From Vibrio tasmaniensis 1F-187 (GTDB lineage: Bacteria > Pseudomonadota > Gammaproteobacteria > Enterobacterales > Vibrionaceae): 32,090 nucleotides of DNA. Positions 26,826 through 32,090 of the stretch are shown in pieces. Both the position numbers and the translations under genes were made by a program. Every line of letters begins with the position of its first letter. The first letter of the stretch is position 1. A model generated the notes under the pieces. The model saw only the letters and a list, made by a program, of their open reading frames with translations, made no database searches and was not told the DNA's origin. The stretch spans positions 1-32,090 of the forward strand of contig NZ_AJZM02000434.1 of the NCBI RefSeq assembly GCF_000272405.2. Reading direction: 5' to 3'.

Positions 26826-28235
26826 TTAAACTGAGTAGTACAGTTCAAACTCAAGTGGGTGTGTAGCCATGTTCACGCGCTGTACATCGTCAGATTTCAG
26901 AGTGATGTAAGAATCGATGAAGTCGTCAGAGAATACGCCACCAGCCGTTAGGAACTCACGGTCTTCGTTAAGTGCTGCTAGAGCACCTTGTAGAGATTCT
27001 GCAACTGTTGGGATTTCAGCTGCTTCTTCTGCAGGAAGGTCGTATAGATCTTTATCCATAGCTTCGCCAGGGTGGATCTTGTTCTTAATACCGTCAAGGC
27101 CAGCCATAAGCATTGCTGAGTAGCATAGGTATGGGTTAGCTGCTGGGTCACCAAAACGTAGCTCGATACGACGTGCTTTCGGGCTTGGTACTACTGGGAT
27201 ACGGATAGAAGCAGAACGGTTACGTGCTGAGTAAGCAAGCATTACAGGTGCTTCGAAACCAGGTACAAGACGCTTGTATGAGTTCGTTGATGGGTTAGCA
27301 AATGCGTTGATTGCGCGAGCGTGCTTGATTACACCACCGATGTAGTAAAGAGCCATTTCAGATAGGCCGCCGTACTTATCACCAGCAAACAAGTTTTGTC
27401 CATCTTTGTTCAATGACATGTGAACGTGCATGCCAGAACCGTTGTCACCAACTAGTGGCTTAGGCATGAATGTCGCTGTTTTGCCAAATGCGTGCGCAAC
27501 GTTGTGTACAACGTACTTGTAGATTTGAGTCTCATCCGCTTTTGTTGTTAGCGTGTTGAAGCGAGTTGCGATTTCGTTTTGACCCGCAGTTGCAACTTCG
27601 TGGTGGTGAGCTTCAACAACTAGGCCCATCTCTTCCATTACTAGACACATTGCTGAACGGATATCTTGAGATGAATCGACAGGAGCTACTGGGAAGTAAC
27701 CGCCTTTAACGCCAGGACGGTGACCTTTGTTACCGCCTTCGATGTCAGAACCTGTGTTCCAAGCTGCTTCTACATCATCAATTTTGAAGAAAGAACCAGA
27801 CATGTCGTTTGAGAACTTAACGTCATCGAATAGGAAGAATTCTGGCTCTGGACCCACTAGAACTGTGTCTGCGATACCCGTAGAACGTAGGTATTCTTCA
27901 GAACGTTTAGCGATAGAGCGTGGGTCACGGTCGTAGCCTTGCATTGTTGCAGGCTCAAGGATGTCACAACGGATGTTTAGCGTTGCATCTTCTGTGAATG
28001 GGTCCAGTACAGCAGAAGCTGCGTCTGGCATCATTACCATGTCAGATTCATTAATGCCTTTCCAACCAGCTACTGAAGAGCCGTCAAACATTTTGCCTTC
28101 TTCGAAGAAGTCTGCATCAACTTGGTGAGAAGGAATAGAGATGTGCTGCTCTTTACCTTTTGTATCAGTAAAACGTAAGTCGATAAATTTAACTTCGTTC
28201 TCTTGGATCAGGGATAGTACATTTTCTACTGACAT
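26826..28235 (-). CDS. glnA: Glutamine synthetase, type I
   Basis: Makes glutamine from glutamate and ammonia with ATP, as a dodecamer. It is 469 residues, the E. coli length. Signatures include [13 protein letters not shown] (49-61), the metal-binding [11 protein letters not shown] (128-138), [11 protein letters not shown] (265-275) and the ATP-binding KPLVGD. The adenylylation site is Tyr398 in [11 protein letters not shown], so the enzyme is of the adenylylated class controlled by GlnE. GGAGG 9 nt before the ATG is a strong ribosome-binding site. Upstream, a sigma-54 promoter and NtrC sites predict induction at low nitrogen. Codon use is that of a highly expressed gene. It is divergent from typA, as in E. 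coli. Confidence 0.98.
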   Translation of the reverse strand: MSVENVLSLIQENEVKFIDLRFTDTKGKEQHISIPSHQVDADFFEEGKMFDGSSVAGWKGINESDMVMMPDAASAVLDPFTEDATLNIRCDILEPATMQGYDRDPRSIAKRSEEYLRSTGIADTVLVGPEPEFFLFDDVKFSNDMSGSFFKIDDVEAAWNTGSDIEGGNKGHRPGVKGGYFPVAPVDSSQDIRSAMCLVMEEMGLVVEAHHHEVATAGQNEIATRFNTLTTKADETQIYKYVVHNVAHAFGKTATFMPKPLVGDNGSGMHVHMSLNKDGQNLFAGDKYGGLSEMALYYIGGVIKHARAINAFANPSTNSYKRLVPGFEAPVMLAYSARNRSASIRIPVVPSPKARRIELRFGDPAANPYLCYSAMLMAGLDGIKNKIHPGEAMDKDLYDLPAEEAAEIPTVAESLQGALAALNEDREFLTAGGVFSDDFIDSYITLKSDDVQRVNMATHPLEFELYYSV

Positions 28236-28338
28236 CTTGGATAACCTCCAGTGTTATTAATTCGGTATTAGCTCGATTCGGTTGAAACCAGCATTGATTA
28301 ATGTCTATACGTGCATTAATCGATGCTGATTTATCTAT

Positions 28339-28354
28339 AGCCAAAAACGTGCCA
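28339..28354 (-). promoter_or_regulatory. glnA sigma-54 promoter
   Basis: On the minus strand TGGCAC-GTTTT-TGGCT, reading from 28354 to 28339, matches the sigma-54 -24/-12 pattern and is close to E. coli glnAp2. The start point should be near 28328, giving a leader of about 93 nt. Confidence 0.8.
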
Positions 28355-28416
28355 AAAAAATTATTCCATTAATTTCAATGATTTACCTGTTTACTTGATT
28401 TGCGAACTCTGACTTT

Positions 28417-28483
28417 TGCACCAAAATGATCTTTGATTGCACGGTATTGGTGCAACTATTTATCTGTGCACCAATATGAGACA
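28417..28483 (-). promoter_or_regulatory. Three NtrC-like sites upstream of glnA
   Basis: Three 17-bp sequences match TGCACCA-N3-TGGTGCA. TGCACGGTATTGGTGCA at 28438-28454 is strong (12 of 14). TGCACCAAAATGATCTT at 28417-28433 and TGCACCAATATGAGACA at 28467-28483 each have one perfect half. Their centres lie about 97, 118 and 147 bp upstream of the predicted start point. That is the distance range of the E. coli glnA enhancers. Confidence 0.75.
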
Positions 28484-28617
28484 TAAGCGAACACCATTCA
28501 GCAATGAATTGCCTAAGTTGTCAATCCACTTTTGTTATTTTACCTGAGATTTGGTTGCCTACTTCGCGGGTGATACTTTTCGATAACCCTACGAATTAGT
28601 CGACTAGACACTGTATG

Positions 28618-28669
28618 GAACCAAAGTTAAGCGGTTATGAATCGCTAATAAAGAAAAAAGCCTTGGTTC
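28618..28669. repeat. Nested inverted repeat between glnA and typA
   Basis: GAACCAA (28618-28624) and TTGGTTC (28663-28669) flank a second imperfect palindrome, TTAAGCGG...TCGCTAA (28627-28649). The A-run AAAGAAAAAA lies between. It sits upstream of the typA promoter. The role is unknown; it may mark the glnA/typA regulatory boundary. Confidence 0.45.
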
Positions 28670-28702
28670 AGATCACATATTTCTGGGTTTTTGTCTAGAA
28701 TC

Positions 28703-28711
28703 TGGTATATT
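28703..28711 (+). promoter_or_regulatory. Candidate typA extended -10 promoter
   Basis: TGGTATATT contains the extended -10 TG-N followed by TATATT. A good -35 is lacking at the proper spacing. It would start transcription near 28718, about 80 nt before the start codon. Confidence 0.45.
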
Positions 28712-28798
28712 ATTGACCGTTTTTTAAATCAAGCTAGCGGTTATTATCCAAACTTTTGAGATAAGTGACGGCTACTTTTATGAGTGAATCGAGAATCC

Positions 28799-30631
28799 AT
28801 GTCTACTCCACAGATTGATAAGTTAAGAAATATCGCGATCATCGCGCACGTTGACCACGGTAAAACGACTTTGGTTGATAAACTACTACAACAGTCAGGC
28901 ACTCTTGAGTCTCGTGGTGAAGCTGAAGAGCGTGTCATGGATTCGAATGACATCGAAAAAGAGCGTGGCATTACAATCCTTGCTAAGAACACAGCAATCA
29001 ACTGGAATGATTACCGCATCAACATCGTAGATACTCCGGGACACGCGGACTTCGGTGGTGAAGTTGAGCGTATCATGTCTATGGTTGATTCTGTTCTGCT
29101 TATCGTTGACGCAGTTGATGGCCCAATGCCTCAAACTCGTTTCGTAACGCAAAAAGCATTCGCACACGGTCTTAAGCCAATCGTTGTAATCAACAAGATT
29201 GACCGCCCAGGCGCTCGTCCTGATTGGGTTATGGATCAAGTATTTGACCTTTTCGACAACCTAGGTGCTACAGATGAGCAACTAGACTTTACCGTTGTTT
29301 ACGCTTCAGCTCTAAACGGTTGGGCAACAATGACTGAAGGCGAAACTGGCGAGAACATGGAACCATTGTTCCAAGCTGTTGTTGATACAGTAGAAGCGCC
29401 AGCAGTTGACCTTGACGGTCCACTACAAATGCAAATTTCGCAACTTGATTACAGCTCTTATGTAGGTGTTATCGGTGTTGCTCGTGTTACTCGTGGTTCT
29501 GTTAAGCCAAACCAACAAGTAACTATCGTGAATGCTGAAGGCAAAAAACGTAACGGTAAAGTAGGTACTGTACTTGGTTACCTAGGCCTTGAGCGTCACG
29601 AAGTAGAACAAGCTAACGCTGGCGACATCATTGCAATCACAGGTCTTGGTGAGCTGAAAATTTCAGACACTATCTGTGATGTAAACACTGTTGAAGCAAT
29701 GGAACCTCTATCTGTTGATGAACCAACAGTAACAATGACTTTCCAAGTAAACACTTCTCCGTTCGCGGGTAAAGAAGGTAAGTTTGTAACTTCACGTAAC
29801 ATCCTTGAGCGTCTTGAAAAAGAATTGGTTCATAACGTTGCACTACGTGTTGAAGAAACTGAAAGTCCAGACCGTTTCCGCGTATCAGGCCGTGGTGAGC
29901 TTCACCTTTCTATCCTGATCGAAAACATGCGTCGTGAAGGTTTCGAGCTAGCAGTATCTCGTCCAGAAGTAATCATCAAAGAAGAAGATGGTCAGAAAAT
30001 GGAACCGTTCGAAACGGTTACTATCGATGTAGTTGAAGAGCACCAAGGTGCGATCATGGAAAGCATCGGTCTACGTAAGGGTGAGCTAACAGATATGGCA
30101 CCAGATGGTAAAGGCCGTGTTCGCATGGACTTCATGATGCCTTCTCGTGGTCTTATCGGTTTCCAAACTGAATTCCTTACAATGACGTCTGGTTCTGGTC
30201 TTATTTACCACTCGTTCGATCACTACGGTCCTTACAAAGGCGGTATCATTGGTCAGCGTAACAACGGTGTTCTAATCTCGAACGCAACAGGTAAAGCTCT
30301 TACTTACGCTCTATTCTTCCTTCAAGCTCGTGGTCGTCTATTCACAGAGCACGCTGATGAAGTTTATGAAGGTCAAGTAATCGGTATTCACAACCGTTCA
30401 AACGACCTGACAGTAAACTGTCTAAAAGGTAAGCAACTAACGAACGTTCGTGCATCTGGTACTGATGAAGCACAAGTTCTTTCTCCACCGATCAAGCACA
30501 CTCTAGAGCAAGCTCTTGAGTTTATCGATGAAGATGAACTAGTAGAAGTAACGCCACTAAACGTACGTATCCGTAAGAAACTTCTTACTGAAAACGAACG
30601 TAAGCGTGCAGCACGTCCAGCTAAGGCTTAA
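28799..30631 (+). CDS. typA: Ribosome-associated translational GTPase TypA/BipA
   Basis: A 610-residue EF-G-like GTPase that acts in 50S assembly and in stress and cold adaptation. The G domain spans about residues 1-200 and has G1 AHVDHGKTT, the ERGITI switch, G3 [12 protein letters not shown] and G4 NKID. Domain II, an EF-G-like domain, and the TypA-specific C-terminal domain follow ([18 protein letters not shown]). The longest frame begins at GTG 28784, but ATG 28799 gives the family N-terminus [14 protein letters not shown] with GAGA about 5 nt ahead. Codon use is typical of highly expressed Vibrio genes. It is divergent from glnA and ends at a strong terminator. Confidence 0.97.
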   Translation: MSTPQIDKLRNIAIIAHVDHGKTTLVDKLLQQSGTLESRGEAEERVMDSNDIEKERGITILAKNTAINWNDYRINIVDTPGHADFGGEVERIMSMVDSVLLIVDAVDGPMPQTRFVTQKAFAHGLKPIVVINKIDRPGARPDWVMDQVFDLFDNLGATDEQLDFTVVYASALNGWATMTEGETGENMEPLFQAVVDTVEAPAVDLDGPLQMQISQLDYSSYVGVIGVARVTRGSVKPNQQVTIVNAEGKKRNGKVGTVLGYLGLERHEVEQANAGDIIAITGLGELKISDTICDVNTVEAMEPLSVDEPTVTMTFQVNTSPFAGKEGKFVTSRNILERLEKELVHNVALRVEETESPDRFRVSGRGELHLSILIENMRREGFELAVSRPEVIIKEEDGQKMEPFETVTIDVVEEHQGAIMESIGLRKGELTDMAPDGKGRVRMDFMMPSRGLIGFQTEFLTMTSGSGLIYHSFDHYGPYKGGIIGQRNNGVLISNATGKALTYALFFLQARGRLFTEHADEVYEGQVIGIHNRSNDLTVNCLKGKQLTNVRASGTDEAQVLSPPIKHTLEQALEFIDEDELVEVTPLNVRIRKKLLTENERKRAARPAKA

Positions 30632-30686
30632 TTGCCAGTTGACTAGCTTCTAGCTATTCAAGCAATACGTTTTAGAATAAATAAGA

Positions 30687-30723
30687 AAGCCCCGAGTAGC
30701 CTAGCTGCTCGGGGCTTTTGTTT
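30687..30723 (+). terminator. typA rho-independent terminator
   Basis: AAGCCCCGAGTAGC (30687-30700) pairs with GCTGCTCGGGGCTT (30704-30717) with one T-G wobble around CTA. A TTTTGTTTT run follows. Confidence 0.93.
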
Positions 30724-30823
30724 TATGTGGTGTTGGAGTAGATACGGGTAAACGAGATGCAAGATACGAAGGGCGTTCAAGTATTCGTCATCCTCAAGAG
30801 GGAGGGACGACCGAGTTGGGGAT

Positions 30824-31354
30824 CTAGCTTTTGATACCTAAGTAACGCTCAACGAATTGAAGCCGCTCATCGACTGATATAAATGGCACCTCGACAACCT
30901 CATAGCCAAGCTCTTGATAGACTCTGACTAGCGCGTGGTGAATGTCTAACGCTTCCTCAAACGGATAAGGTCTCACATCATCTTGTACGTAAATCGATGC
31001 CTCAGGACGACAGAACAAGACTTGTGAGTGGTAGCCTTGGCTCGCTTCTCGGTAGTTCGCATCAATCTCAAGATTAGCCTGAGCTAAGTAACCACAGATA
31101 TCTGGAATCGCACGGTCAAGAAAAGCAATTTGGTGCTGCTTCGCTTGCTCTTTTTGCTCGCTCATCACGTCTAAACACAAGCGAGCAAAGCCCGGTAGGT
31201 CTAACCAAGGTAAGATACCGTTCTCAAGTTGGCTCTGTTGTTCTATCAATTGGCGAGAGGATTCTGCGAAGGTTGGGTAACCTATGTCACCCAAGGCATT
31301 AATCAGAGTTGTTTTTCCGGCTCCGGGGCCGCCAGTAATAATGATAGGCTGCAT
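30824..31354 (-). CDS. AAA-family P-loop ATPase (AAA_28-like)
   Basis: A 176-residue single-domain P-loop NTPase. Walker A is IIITGGPGAGKTTLINAL at residues 4-21. A probable Walker B or acidic strand is IAFLDRAIPDICG near 96-108. FAESSRQLIEQQ after the first helix is typical of the AAA_28 group, related to the NadR C-terminal kinase domain. Small-molecule kinase activity is therefore as likely as regulatory ATPase activity. The substrate is unknown. It is 20 nt downstream of the DUF2959 lipoprotein gene on the same strand, so the two are probably co-transcribed. Confidence 0.8.
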   Translation of the reverse strand: MQPIIITGGPGAGKTTLINALGDIGYPTFAESSRQLIEQQSQLENGILPWLDLPGFARLCLDVMSEQKEQAKQHQIAFLDRAIPDICGYLAQANLEIDANYREASQGYHSQVLFCRPEASIYVQDDVRPYPFEEALDIHHALVRVYQELGYEVVEVPFISVDERLQFVERYLGIKS

Positions 31355-31374
31355 GCTGTTGTTTCTCTGTAGTG

Positions 31375-32016
31375 CTACTTCTGGTTCAGTTGAGCCAAGA
31401 ACTTATCCGATTCTGCTATCGCCGCATTCATCTGTTCTATCGCGTAGGCGATGTCTTTTTCTAAGCTCATAAACTCTCCCTGCAATGAACCAACGGCACT
31501 CGCATTGAGGTTGTGTTTGAGATAAAGCGTGTTGTCGCGAAGAGTGTTGAGTACCGGATCCATTTTCTTCTCAGCCCGTTTCATCGCTGACAGCATGGTC
31601 TGGTAAGATGATTTGGTTTCACGCAGCTTTTTCTCACTTGAACGACGCAGTGAATCGCTGGTGTAAAGGTCCAACTCTCCCTGCCACTCTGCAAATAGCG
31701 CATCCGACACATCTTCAATCGCAGCAATTCGGTCACTGACATTTTGTGCGGCTTTCTCACTGTCTTGGTATTTATCATTAATCTTGTTGTACATGTCTTC
31801 AAGGTCGCCGCCACTAAAATTAGTCAGGCTACTCAAAGCTTCAAGTGCGCTAGTAAACTCTTCCTGAGCGTCCTGTTGCGACTCCTTAGCGTCTTCCACT
31901 CTGTCGACCATAATGTCACGCTTGTGGTAACCCACTTGCTCCATGGCGGAGTAATAAGCTGATTGGCATCCAGTAAGAGTAAAAATAGAGAGGACTATAA
32001 CTATTAAATAAGGCAT
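31375..32016 (-). CDS. DUF2959 family lipoprotein
   Basis: A 213-residue predicted lipoprotein. The signal peptide ends in lipobox LTGC with the acceptor Cys17. The mature part is almost entirely helical and highly charged (DRVEDAKESQQDAQEEF, FMSLEKDIAYAIEQMNAAIA), suggesting coiled coils. The GYHKRDIMVDRVEDA segment near residues 29-43 and the overall layout are those of the DUF2959 family in marine gamma-proteobacteria. The residue after the lipid Cys is Gln, not Asp, so outer-membrane sorting is likely. No function is established. It is first of a two-gene unit with the AAA ATPase. Confidence 0.78.
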   Translation of the reverse strand: MPYLIVIVLSIFTLTGCQSAYYSAMEQVGYHKRDIMVDRVEDAKESQQDAQEEFTSALEALSSLTNFSGGDLEDMYNKINDKYQDSEKAAQNVSDRIAAIEDVSDALFAEWQGELDLYTSDSLRRSSEKKLRETKSSYQTMLSAMKRAEKKMDPVLNTLRDNTLYLKHNLNASAVGSLQGEFMSLEKDIAYAIEQMNAAIAESDKFLAQLNQK

Positions 32017-32090
32017 CCTAGTTTCCTATAGTTAAATAATATCAATCGTAGTAAATAACTGCTCAACCTAGCTTGTTAAAATGCTCGATA

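Overview
The window looks like a core, vertically inherited chromosomal stretch of a Vibrio (gamma-proteobacterium). Gene content and order match the Enterobacteria/Vibrio block near the chromosome I origin: rmuC-ubiE-ubiJ-ubiB-tatABC, hemB, ryhB, polA-spf, engB, csrC-yihI-hemN, glnLG, glnA and typA. Protein features such as an Asp-type HemB, a GTG-started EngB and a 469-residue GlnA fit Vibrionaceae. I see no phage, insertion sequence, CRISPR array, tRNA, rRNA or defence island. The species cannot be fixed from this sequence alone.

Layout. 1-1100: an EamA transporter on the minus strand. 1124-7460: a long co-directional run for rmuC, ubiquinone synthesis (ubiE, ubiJ, ubiB) and the twin-arginine translocase (tatA, tatB, tatC). 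It closes at a strong bidirectional terminator shared with convergent tatD. 8622-10187: hemB and a GNAT acetyltransferase. 10188-10879: a Fur-controlled RyhB small RNA, then a polA upstream region with a consensus DnaA box and four clustered GATC sites. 10880-13972: polA and the Spot 42 RNA gene. 14200-15689: an unrecognised membrane protein and engB on the minus strand. 15838-18703: cytochrome c4, a CsrC-type RNA, a methyltransferase, yihI and a DUF2489 gene. 19051-20442: hemN. 20526-28235: minus-strand genes for a GGDEF/EAL protein and the nitrogen-control cluster glnG, glnL, a DUF4124 gene and glnA. 28799-30631: typA. 30824-32016: an AAA ATPase and a DUF2959 lipoprotein.

The notable content is regulatory RNA and DNA. 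Three trans-acting small RNAs lie within 7 kb, for iron (RyhB), carbon (Spot 42) and CsrA titration (CsrC). RyhB carries two Fur-like boxes and Spot 42 is nearly identical to its E. coli counterpart. CsrC is recognised from hairpins presenting GGA in their loops, its length and its yihA-csrC-yihI synteny. glnA has a sigma-54 promoter and three NtrC-like sites, and glnL has its own near-perfect NtrC site.

Two degenerate repeat tracts with a period near 16 bp, one between tatB and tatC and one upstream of hemN, are the least explained structures. Several start codons were moved inward from the longest reading frame because ribosome-binding sites and family N-termini favour it: tatA, tatC, hemB, engB and typA. 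I do not see a wholly new biological system here. The leads worth following are the repeat tracts, the multi-hairpin RyhB, the DnaA/GATC cluster and the unrecognised protein next to spf.
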